From Chitinophaga hostae (GTDB lineage Bacteria > Bacteroidota > Bacteroidia > Chitinophagales > Chitinophagaceae), in contig NZ_JAGTXB010000016.1 in assembly GCF_018224885.1 (NCBI RefSeq), positions 1 through 64,000 of the forward strand: a stretch of DNA of 64,000 nucleotides, written 5' to 3'. The notes under the pieces are model-generated. The model was given only the letters and a program-made list of their open reading frames with translations, was not told where the DNA came from and did no database searches. Position numbers and translations under genes: made by a program. Positions 19,376 through 26,525 of the stretch are shown here, piece after piece. Each line of letters starts with the position of its first letter. Positions within the stretch are counted from its first letter, which is position 1.

Positions 19376-19753
19376 CTACGATATACTACCTTCCTCTTTT
19401 ATCTTTGTCAGTTGCGCCAGGGTGTAGGCGCCTATTGCCATTACCAGGTCCCTTACCGCCACATCGAGATAATGGCCTGTCAGCAATAACTGCAGCGCAA
19501 TACATATCAGCCAGGCCATCACCACGTACGCCCCGATCCGGGGCCGCAGCAATACCAGTACGCCGGCTACAATTTCGATGACACCCACAATTTTCATAAA
19601 TGTGTCGGGGGCAAACGGGATCAAAGCCGCGTTACTGCCCAGGTAGTCTGCCCAGTGGGTCAGCAGATTCGTGAATTTGTCCAACCCGGCTACGATAGGT
19701 ACAATACCAAACGTCAGCTGCAGGGTGCTTTGAAGTTGTTTTACTGTTGCCAT
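19376..19753 (-). CDS. DoxX-like four-helix membrane protein
   Basis: A 125-residue integral membrane protein with four hydrophobic segments (about 8-25, 50-68, 72-92 and 100-115). FGIVPIVAGLDKFTNLLTHWADYL and KIVGVIEIVAGVLVLLRPRIGAYVV resemble the DoxX/SURF4-type superfamily. Function in this family is poorly defined. It is divergent from an ECF sigma factor, with 129 bp between starts, and has its own terminator. A link to that sigma factor is possible but unsupported by any motif. Confidence 0.75.
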   Translation of the reverse strand: MATVKQLQSTLQLTFGIVPIVAGLDKFTNLLTHWADYLGSNAALIPFAPDTFMKIVGVIEIVAGVLVLLRPRIGAYVVMAWLICIALQLLLTGHYLDVAVRDLVMAIGAYTLAQLTKIKEEGSIS

Positions 19754-19882
19754 AATACATTATTTTAATTATGATGGTTAGAGCGGACAGTCAAAAAAAG
19801 GTTACAAAAAAGCACAAAAAAGCAGGGGCAGAAATATTACCACAAAATTGTAACCAATTCCATCCTGTTTCATCTAATTAAT

Positions 19883-20527
19883 ATGACCACACAACAGGAA
19901 GAAATAGTCAACCACATTACCAATGAAGAGCTCATCCGGCTGATACTGGCGGGTGACAAAGCAATGTTCGGCGTACTCATCAGGCGATATAACCAACGGC
20001 TGTACCGGATCGGGATGTCTATACTGGAAAATAGCGCAGAAACAGAAGATGCAATGCAGAATACTTATCTCAATGCCTATCATCATCTTTCGCAGTTTGA
20101 ACATCGCGCTTCCTGGGAAACCTGGCTAACGAGGATTATGCTTAACCAATGCTACGAGTTGAAGCGAAAAAATAAATCTGCCCTTACCCATCTACCAGCA
20201 CCAGATAAATTTATTGACATGAACACCCCCGCCAGAGATTTAGCCAACAAGGAGTTAAGCCAGGTATTGGAACGCGCCATCGGCGTGCTGCCAGACAAAT
20301 ACCGGCTGGTTTTTGTGCTACGCGAAGTAGAAGAAATGTCGGTTCGTGAAACAGCGGAAGTGCTTGAGATAGGAGAAAGTAATGTAAAAGTGCGGCTCAA
20401 CAGGGCCAAGGCTATGCTCAGGGAGCACTTAAACGACTATATGAAAGATCATGTTTATCATTTCCATTTAACCCGCTGCGACAGGATCGTTCAGGCTGTT
20501 TTCCAACAGCTGGAAGATGAAGAATAA
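19883..20527 (+). CDS. ECF-type sigma-70 family factor (stand-alone)
   Basis: A 214-residue sigma factor. Region 2 is seen at about 28-95 (MFGVLIRRYNQRLYRIGMSIL, TEDAMQNTYLNAYHHL, SWETWLTRIMLNQCYELKR) and region 4 at about 130-185 (IGVLPDKYRLVFVLREVEEMSVRETAEVL, SNVKVRLNRAKAMLREHL). The YRLVFVLREVEEMS form is typical of the group with RpoE-like region 4. A ~30-residue tail follows (FHLTRCDRIVQAVFQQLEDEE). No anti-sigma factor is adjacent, unlike the FecI-type factor at 13 kb. It is divergent from the DoxX-like gene and convergent with an AraC remnant. Confidence 0.92.
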   Translation: MTTQQEEIVNHITNEELIRLILAGDKAMFGVLIRRYNQRLYRIGMSILENSAETEDAMQNTYLNAYHHLSQFEHRASWETWLTRIMLNQCYELKRKNKSALTHLPAPDKFIDMNTPARDLANKELSQVLERAIGVLPDKYRLVFVLREVEEMSVRETAEVLEIGESNVKVRLNRAKAMLREHLNDYMKDHVYHFHLTRCDRIVQAVFQQLEDEE

Positions 20528-20530
20528 GTT

Positions 20531-20738
20531 TTACATGACCAGGTGCTTTTTGAATTCACCGGGCGTCTTTCCCTTGATCTCTTTAAAAAAACGGTTGAAG
20601 TTTGAAACACTATTGAAACCGCTTTTATTGGCGATAATATGAATATTTTCTTCGGAGCTTAGTAACCGTTTGCAGGCATGTCCGATGCAGACCTGTGGCG
20701 CCTTGAGTTTAAATATTCCCTCCATATGACGGCTTCAC
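20531..20738 (-). pseudogene. Remnant of an AraC-family regulator (C-terminal helix-turn-helix only)
   Basis: The 64-codon frame ending at 20531 reads IGHACKRLLSSEENIHIIANKSGFNSVSNFNRFFKEIKGKTPGEFKK over two segments, which is the second half of an AraC-type DNA-binding domain. The residues before it (MEGIFKLKAP) do not fit. A neighbouring frame just upstream gives WREYLNS, which matches the preceding helix of the same domain, so the remnant seems frameshifted as well as truncated. No N-terminal sensory domain is found in the 200 bp upstream. It is most likely a dead fragment next to the sigma factor gene. Confidence 0.65.
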
Positions 20739-20739
20739 C

Positions 20740-20766
20740 GGATGGTTTGGCGCCGCCAAACCATCC
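20740..20766. repeat. Perfect 12-bp inverted repeat with 3-nt loop
   Basis: GGATGGTTTGGC pairs exactly with GCCAAACCATCC around a 3-nt loop. No T-run follows on either strand, so it does not look like a standard terminator. It lies at the broken 5' edge of the AraC remnant and 160 bp upstream of the mscS-like gene. It could be a regulatory palindrome or the scar of a mobile element. Confidence 0.6.
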
Positions 20767-20926
20767 ACCCCAATAAGGATAACATGTTCATACCTTACAA
20801 TTTGCCAATATCTGCATCATTTTAGCAAAAGGCAGGCATTTCTATAAAATAATCTTTATATTAATAAACAAATCCCGGGTAGCATTTGGTGGGTATCACA
20901 CTTTTGAATTTTAATATCAACAACCA

Positions 20927-23344
20927 ATGAAGAACTTATTATCTGTATTTTTCCTGCTATGGTCCTGCACATTGCCGGCACAATCGGATACCAGCACTCT
21001 CCAAAAGCAGGATGCAGTAACGGCTTTGAAAAAAATCGGCATTAAAGCATCTGTGGAAAGTGTAAAAAAGTTGACGGAAGAAAGGATTACCAGCAAACAA
21101 CGGATTACCCTGGATCATATGCGCACTGTTAACCAGCAGGCAAAAATATTTTTAAAGAGAGGCATAGATACCCTTTCCTTCAATAAATTTCTGGCAAGCG
21201 CCAAATATTCGCTGGAAACCGTGAAGGATGGTATCCTGATCAACAAAGGCACCAACCAAACACAACGCAACCTCGATGTTTCGGCCGCAATACTGAATGA
21301 ACTGAGCACACGGATCGCCGCGAAAAAACTGCTGCTCCAAACCTATGCTGCTAAAGTAACTGCGCTGAACCTCCTGATCGATTCACTTTCCAGCGATCCT
21401 TCGCTCTTTACTTTTCCTGAAGACTCGGCCGACGTTATAAAACATGCCAAACGCATGATAGTAACCGCTATGGAAGTTTCCCCCATAGACAGCGCCCTCG
21501 ATAAAGCCACCACGCTGATTGAAGAACAGGAGTTAAAAACAGATCTGCTGTTATTCGATATTAACTCCACCCGGGAAGATATTGACATCTACAGCAATCA
21601 CCTGGCCAGCCAATCGCTCGAAAAGGAATTTCCTTATATATGGCAGGCGCCCACCTATTCAAGACCCTTACCGGATATAGCCAGGTTTTCTATCGCCAAA
21701 GAAATGATCCTGCTGCGGTTTTATGCAGAAGATCATCTTATCTGGATTCTCTTTATGCTGCTGTTGCTGTCCGGGGCGTGGTACTTTTGTAAATCGTTGA
21801 AGAAACAACTGCAGGCTGCTGCGCCGGCAGCTGATCCCGAAGTAAGGAATCTTGTCAGCATTCATCCGCTGGCGGTTTCGATCGTTATTACGTTTTCTGT
21901 TTTCCAGTTTCTGTTTGCGGCGCCTCCTTTTATTTTTAGTTTCTTTCTCTGGCTGGCTACGGCCATCAGCCTGTACATTATCTTCAAAAATCACATCAGT
22001 ACCTACTGGCGGAGATTCTGGTTGTTTACCACCCTTCTTTTTATTTTAGCCGGCATCGACAACATGATCCTGCAGGCTTCCCGACCGGAACGGTATTACA
22101 TGCTATTGATTGCTGTTACCGGCAGCATTTACATGACCATTGTGCTCATCACCAAAAAGAAGGCAGAACTGAAAGAAAAAAAGATCCTGTATTTTATTTC
22201 TATCGTCCTGTTGTTCGAAGTCAGTTCTACCCTGCTGAACCTTTTTGGCCGTTTTAATATGGCCAAATCCCTGATGGTAGCCGGGTATGTAAGTTTGATC
22301 ATGGGCATCGTTTTTCTCTGGACGATCCGGCTTATCGACGAAGGCCTGACGCTGGCTTCCAGTGTATACAAGCAGCCCAGCCGCCGGCTATTCTACCTCA
22401 ATTTCAACAGGGTAGGAAAACAAACGCCGGTCATCTTCTATATTATACTGGTAGTAGGCTGGATACTGATAGTTGCCAGGAACTTTTATCACCTGCGGAT
22501 CTACTCTGCTTCGGTCAATAATTTCGTGACAATGGAAAGAACCATTGGAGATTATAAATATTCCATTACCAGTCTTTTCGTTTTCGTATTTGTAATATTC
22601 TGCTCCCTGCTGCTTTCCAAACTGGTATCCTATTTTTCCGCAGAACATGAGCCGGTAAATGCAACCGGTACCACCGGTAAAAGATTTTCCTTCGGCAGCT
22701 GGCTGTTGGTGATCAGAATCGTGATCATTACTGCCGGATTACTGATTGCCTGCGCCGCGGCGGGCATCCCCCTCGACAAATTCACCATTATTATCGGAGC
22801 CTTGAGCGTAGGTGCTGGTCTTGGTTTGCAGGGCCTGGTCAACAACCTCGTCAGCGGCCTGATTATCTCCTTTGAGAAACCGCTGAATGTCGGCGACATC
22901 ATCGAAATCAACGGAGGCTTTGCCACCGTTAAATCAATCGGGTTCAGAAGCAGCGTTGCCAGAAGTGTAGACGGCGCCAACCTGGTTATTCCCAATGGCG
23001 ATTTGCTAAGCCGGCAGGTAACTAACTGGACGATGAACAATCATTTCAGAAGATGCCACCTGGCGGTGGGTGTGAGCTATGACACGGATATAGAACATGC
23101 TAAAATATTATTGCTCGAAATATTGAAAGCAGATGAAAGGATACTCAACTACCCCGCGCCGGATGTATTCTTCCAGGCGTTTGGCGACAGTGCTATTGAG
23201 ATAGAATTGATTTACTGGATAAGGGATATCAAAGAGTTTCTCGCGGTGAAGAGCGATCTTATAGCTAAAATATTCACTGTTTTCAAAAAGGAAAATATTA
23301 CTATTCCGTTTCCCCAGCAGGACCTGCATATCAAAAGAACATAG
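20927..23344 (+). CDS. Large MscS-family mechanosensitive ion channel with periplasmic N-terminal domain
   Basis: An 805-residue inner-membrane channel expected to gate under membrane tension. A signal peptide (1-19, ending LPAQ) is followed by a ~240-residue helical, probably periplasmic domain. Several transmembrane helices follow between about 265 and 600, then the MscS pore and vestibule at about 605-720: TM3-like IIIGALSVGAGLGLQGLVNN, SGLIISFEKPLNVGDIIEI, and the beta domain VKSIGFRSS, VIPNGDLLS. A C-terminal alpha/beta domain ends the protein. Size resembles MscK/MscM-type large channels more than 286-residue MscS. The next gene, a CsgG-like protein, starts 34 bp downstream and is likely co-transcribed. 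Confidence 0.92.
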   Translation: MKNLLSVFFLLWSCTLPAQSDTSTLQKQDAVTALKKIGIKASVESVKKLTEERITSKQRITLDHMRTVNQQAKIFLKRGIDTLSFNKFLASAKYSLETVKDGILINKGTNQTQRNLDVSAAILNELSTRIAAKKLLLQTYAAKVTALNLLIDSLSSDPSLFTFPEDSADVIKHAKRMIVTAMEVSPIDSALDKATTLIEEQELKTDLLLFDINSTREDIDIYSNHLASQSLEKEFPYIWQAPTYSRPLPDIARFSIAKEMILLRFYAEDHLIWILFMLLLLSGAWYFCKSLKKQLQAAAPAADPEVRNLVSIHPLAVSIVITFSVFQFLFAAPPFIFSFFLWLATAISLYIIFKNHISTYWRRFWLFTTLLFILAGIDNMILQASRPERYYMLLIAVTGSIYMTIVLITKKKAELKEKKILYFISIVLLFEVSSTLLNLFGRFNMAKSLMVAGYVSLIMGIVFLWTIRLIDEGLTLASSVYKQPSRRLFYLNFNRVGKQTPVIFYIILVVGWILIVARNFYHLRIYSASVNNFVTMERTIGDYKYSITSLFVFVFVIFCSLLLSKLVSYFSAEHEPVNATGTTGKRFSFGSWLLVIRIVIITAGLLIACAAAGIPLDKFTIIIGALSVGAGLGLQGLVNNLVSGLIISFEKPLNVGDIIEINGGFATVKSIGFRSSVARSVDGANLVIPNGDLLSRQVTNWTMNNHFRRCHLAVGVSYDTDIEHAKILLLEILKADERILNYPAPDVFFQAFGDSAIEIELIYWIRDIKEFLAVKSDLIAKIFTVFKKENITIPFPQQDLHIKRT

Positions 23345-23378
23345 AAATCAGTAATTTTGACGCAAATAATCATATATT

Positions 23379-24236
23379 ATGCTGTACCGTTTTTCTCTTA
23401 AACCAGTATTCCTATTGCTGTTCACTGTTGCATGTTACGTGACCTCATTCGGACAAGTAGAAAAAAAACACGATGTTATCTTAAAATTAAATGGCGATCA
23501 ACTCAGTGGGGATGTACTTGAAATCACTGATAGCACGATCCGGTTTACCTATACCGGCGAAAAGCTAGTTTATAATATTAAAAAATCTGAGATCCAAAAG
23601 ATTACCTTTGCCAGTGGAAGGGTTGAAACGATCAATGCAGCAGCGCCTGCACAAAGCGCCCCGGCAAATAATGCGGCGACCCCTCAAAAGAGCGCAGAAG
23701 AACGGCGTAACAAAGTAGCTGTTCTGCCATTTGCATTTGTAAAAGATGGTCAAAATGCGGCGCAGGAAGTAAGCGACGAAATACAAAATGAGCTGTACGC
23801 CATGTTGAGTAAACACTCCGGCGTATATACCGTTGTTAGTCCCCGTGCTACAAATGTATTACTCAATAAGGCGGGCATCACCAAAGCCACCATGCTCAAC
23901 TATACCATGGCTGAAATATGCCAGGCGCTTGGTGTAGAATATATTGTAGACGGTATGATCACCCAAAACCGCACCACCCAAACCAGCTACGGGAATACTT
24001 CCTACAATGAAAAGACAAAGCAAAAGGAAAATTCCGACGATAAAAAATCCAGTGGCTATAGCAGCAGCTCTTCTACGAGCGTTCAAAACTACCAGACCAC
24101 GATGGATATGAAGATTTACAACGACAAAAGTGAAATTATCTATAACCAGAACAGGAAAGCTTTCTGGAATACTGCCGACGCCTACAAGAATACCATGGAA
24201 TACCTGGTAAAACGCTGTCCGCTTTATACTAAATAA
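23379..24236 (+). CDS. Secreted CsgG-like protein with N-terminal small beta domain (paralogue 1)
   Basis: A 285-residue exported protein (signal peptide 1-26, cleaved near TSFGQ). Residues 30-85 form a small beta domain (VILKLNGDQLSGDVLEI, KKSEIQKITFASGRVE). A short Ala/Pro/Asn-rich linker follows, then residues 110-285, which resemble the CsgG/TolB-N-type fold: KVAVLPFAFV, EIQNELYAML, ATNVLLNKAGI, EICQALGVEYIVDGMI, and a closing aromatic/Arg strand. There is a Ser/Lys-rich loop at about 215-240. A clear paralogue lies at 53340-54176 behind the NRPS-linked receptor. It is probably periplasmic or at the outer membrane; function unknown. Its co-orientation with the MscS channel suggests envelope stress or transport. 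Confidence 0.7.
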   Translation: MLYRFSLKPVFLLLFTVACYVTSFGQVEKKHDVILKLNGDQLSGDVLEITDSTIRFTYTGEKLVYNIKKSEIQKITFASGRVETINAAAPAQSAPANNAATPQKSAEERRNKVAVLPFAFVKDGQNAAQEVSDEIQNELYAMLSKHSGVYTVVSPRATNVLLNKAGITKATMLNYTMAEICQALGVEYIVDGMITQNRTTQTSYGNTSYNEKTKQKENSDDKKSSGYSSSSSTSVQNYQTTMDMKIYNDKSEIIYNQNRKAFWNTADAYKNTMEYLVKRCPLYTK

Positions 24237-24250
24237 TCCTGTCGTCTTTG

Positions 24251-24281
24251 CCCGAATGCAACAACAACCGTTGCGTTCGGG
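24251..24281. terminator. Bidirectional hairpin between convergent genes
   Basis: A 12-bp stem with one G-T wobble (CCCGAATGCAAC with GTTGCGTTCGGG) and a 7-nt loop fills the 46-bp gap between the stop codons of the CsgG-like gene and the DUF4256 gene. Position and stability fit a shared terminator, although the T-runs are weak on both sides. Confidence 0.6.
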
Positions 24282-24282
24282 T

Positions 24283-24858
24283 CTACACCCTCAACCAGCC
24301 ACGGAAGCCCCTGGCAGCGTAATAGGATTGCACGCCATTGTGATAGGTGAAGACCGTATCATAGCGGCGATCGCCAAACAATGCACCGCCAAGTTCCCTG
24401 ATTTCGGCCGGTGTTTTCAGCCAGCTCGAGGTTTTAAGATCATATTCACCCAGCTGCTGCAACTCCTGGTATTGCGCCGCTGTTAAAAGCTCTATGCCGA
24501 TGGCGTTTGCCATATCAATGGCATTATGCTCCGGGCGGTGTTCCTTCCTCGCCTGCTGTGCTTCGTAATCGTAACAGGTATTTCTGCGGCCCTTGGGGGT
24601 TTCTGCAGAGCAATCGTAAAAAATATATTCACCTGTCTTCTTATCATATCCAACCACATCCGGTTCTCCCCCGCTTGCCTCCATTTCATTGAGCGACCAG
24701 CATTTTTCAGTATTATCATCCAGCCTGGCTTGGACTTTAGCCCAATCAAGCCCTTTGTGGCGTTGCATATTTTTCTCAAAACGGATCTTCAATACGCGAA
24801 GCAATGCTTCCCGTTGATCTGACGACAACTTTTTTTTGGTGCTGTTAGCGGCTTTCAT
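24283..24858 (-). CDS. DUF4256 family protein
   Basis: A soluble 191-residue protein. It carries the family pattern: LLRVLKIRFEKNMQRHKGLDW near the N-terminus, LNEMEASGGEPDVVG, IFYDCSAETPKGRRNTCYD, a central NAIDMANAIGIELLTAAQYQ, and a C-terminal TYHNGVQSYYAARGFRG. DUF4256 proteins of about 185-190 residues are widespread, and I know no established function. The gene is monocistronic and convergent with the CsgG-like gene. A small GGGCTG/CAGCCC hairpin lies in its leader. Confidence 0.88.
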   Translation of the reverse strand: MKAANSTKKKLSSDQREALLRVLKIRFEKNMQRHKGLDWAKVQARLDDNTEKCWSLNEMEASGGEPDVVGYDKKTGEYIFYDCSAETPKGRRNTCYDYEAQQARKEHRPEHNAIDMANAIGIELLTAAQYQELQQLGEYDLKTSSWLKTPAEIRELGGALFGDRRYDTVFTYHNGVQSYYAARGFRGWLRV

Positions 24859-24951
24859 ACGTTGATGTTTAAGGTGCTATGGGCTGTTGGCAGCCCGTTA
24901 TTCATCTTACTAAATTTAACCCAATTGATTAAAATTAACTAAAATGATTTG

Positions 24952-24989
24952 AATAGCTGTTACCACGCAAGCGCATGGTAACAGCTATT
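24952..24989 (-). terminator. Strong hairpin ending the second susCD operon
   Basis: A perfect 14-bp stem (AATAGCTGTTACCA with TGGTAACAGCTATT) and a 10-nt loop, beginning 6 bp beyond the susD stop codon at 24996. The downstream minus-strand sequence is T-rich but interrupted. It fits the 3' end of the minus-strand susC-susD transcript. Confidence 0.7.
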
Positions 24990-24995
24990 GGCACA

Positions 24996-26498
24996 TTAAT
25001 ATCCTTTTGTGGGTACCAGGTTAGGATTGTTTCTCAGCTCCCTGCTGGGTATTGGAAATAACAATTCTCTTTCTTTTAAAACCGGTCCGTAAGAAAACTG
25101 ATGACCTACATAATTATCAAAGCCTTTGGTAGCCAGGTTAAATGCTTTACGAAGACGTACCATATCAAACCAGGTAACGTTTTCAAAACATAGCTCATAC
25201 CAGCGCTCCCGCCATATAGCTTCCCGCAGTTGTTCTTTGGTGAGCCCGGTTAGTGCCGGCAACTTTGCCCTTGTCCTTACCTGGTTTACCGCATCGTATG
25301 CTTTTGCACCCGGGCCGCTTACTTCGTTGACGGCTTCTGCATATACAAGCAGTATATCGGCGTAACGGATAAGCGACCAGTTCAGATCGCTGTTCGCAGT
25401 GGTTGTTTGTGCAGTTACGTCAAAAAGTTTGTATAAAAAATATCCTCCGAGGTCCACTTCCAGGTTCCTGTTATCCTGGTTAGTGAATTTGGTAAAAAAG
25501 AACTGGCCTTCTTTTGCGCGCAGATCTCCTGCTGCATATGATTTTACAAAGTTGGCGGTGGCATAGATCCCGCCTGTTTCTGCAGAGTAAGCAGAAATAT
25601 TTTTATTGTAAGGAATGATAAGCGATTGCCAGCTGCCGGGAATCACCTGCGTTTTATATTGGATCATAAAAATATTCTCCTCTATATTTTTCTTTGCCGG
25701 GTTATGCAAGTCGCCATAAGTATCAAATAATTTAAATTGTTTTGAATCCAATACTTCTGCCGCCTTTTTTGCGGCCAGGTCAAAATAGGCATTTCCTTTT
25801 TGCAAAGGATATCCTGCCATGGTCAGGTAAACCTTAGCCAGCAATGATTTCACGGCGCCCAGGCTTGCTTTTCCGCCGGCGTCCGTCCAGGGGAGCCCGG
25901 ATTGTTCTGCGGTTGTTAAATCATCCACAATCAGTTTGTATATCTCTTCCGGCGCTGCCTGTTTGGGTCTTAACTGTTCCGATTTCAAATCGACCGGGTC
26001 CGTAATCAGCGGGATATTGCCGAACATCTGCACCAGGTTGAAGTAATACCAGGCCCTCAAAAAGCGGGCTTCTCCCAACAGTCTTTTAGCCTCTGCTCCA
26101 TCCATCACAATACCGGGTATTTTGGCTAAAGACAAATTAGCGTTGCTGATGCCCTTGTAATAGTTTTTCCAGTAATTTTCTCCATACACATTATCGGCTG
26201 TGTTATGCAGATCTTTTATAAAGTAGCTGTTAACGGCCTGGCCCAGATCTGTGGCCGCCTGCCCTGTAGCAAATTCCGTCATTGTCCAGGCGGCGCCGTT
26301 AAAATCGCCGGACATAGGATCCCGCAAGCTTGCATAGATGGCATTTACAGAACTCCTTGCATGTTCCGGTTTGGTGAAATAGGTATCTTCCGTATAATTG
26401 CTGGGATCTGATTCATCCAGGAATTTACGGCAGCCTGTTGTTAATAGTGCACCGGTTGCTACTATCAGCAGTCCATATTTTATAATTAATGCTTTCAT
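24996..26498 (-). CDS. SusD/RagB family surface nutrient-binding lipoprotein (locus 2)
   Basis: About 500 residues from the ATG at 26498; the frame opens 9 bp earlier only with a TTG. Lipobox TTGC is at about residue 23, followed by RKFLDESDPSNYTEDTYFTKPEHARSSVNAIYASL, the usual SusD N-terminal segment split here across two helices. Also visible are LLGEARFLRAWYYFNLVQMFGNIPL, the RYADILLVYAEAVNEV helix, and the C-terminal WRERWYELCFENVTWFDMVRLR segment. It binds ligand on the cell surface together with the SusC encoded 27 bp upstream. Ligand not predictable; the neighbouring catabolic genes suggest a sugar or sugar acid. Confidence 0.95.
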   Translation of the reverse strand: MKALIIKYGLLIVATGALLTTGCRKFLDESDPSNYTEDTYFTKPEHARSSVNAIYASLRDPMSGDFNGAAWTMTEFATGQAATDLGQAVNSYFIKDLHNTADNVYGENYWKNYYKGISNANLSLAKIPGIVMDGAEAKRLLGEARFLRAWYYFNLVQMFGNIPLITDPVDLKSEQLRPKQAAPEEIYKLIVDDLTTAEQSGLPWTDAGGKASLGAVKSLLAKVYLTMAGYPLQKGNAYFDLAAKKAAEVLDSKQFKLFDTYGDLHNPAKKNIEENIFMIQYKTQVIPGSWQSLIIPYNKNISAYSAETGGIYATANFVKSYAAGDLRAKEGQFFFTKFTNQDNRNLEVDLGGYFLYKLFDVTAQTTTANSDLNWSLIRYADILLVYAEAVNEVSGPGAKAYDAVNQVRTRAKLPALTGLTKEQLREAIWRERWYELCFENVTWFDMVRLRKAFNLATKGFDNYVGHQFSYGPVLKERELLFPIPSRELRNNPNLVPTKGY

Positions 26499-26525
26499 AA
26501 TTTTCAATTAAAAATTTGCACAATA

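Noticed and set aside
24881..24896. Six-bp GGGCTG/CAGCCC hairpin in the DUF4256 leader
   Set aside because: Too short to assign a function on its own.
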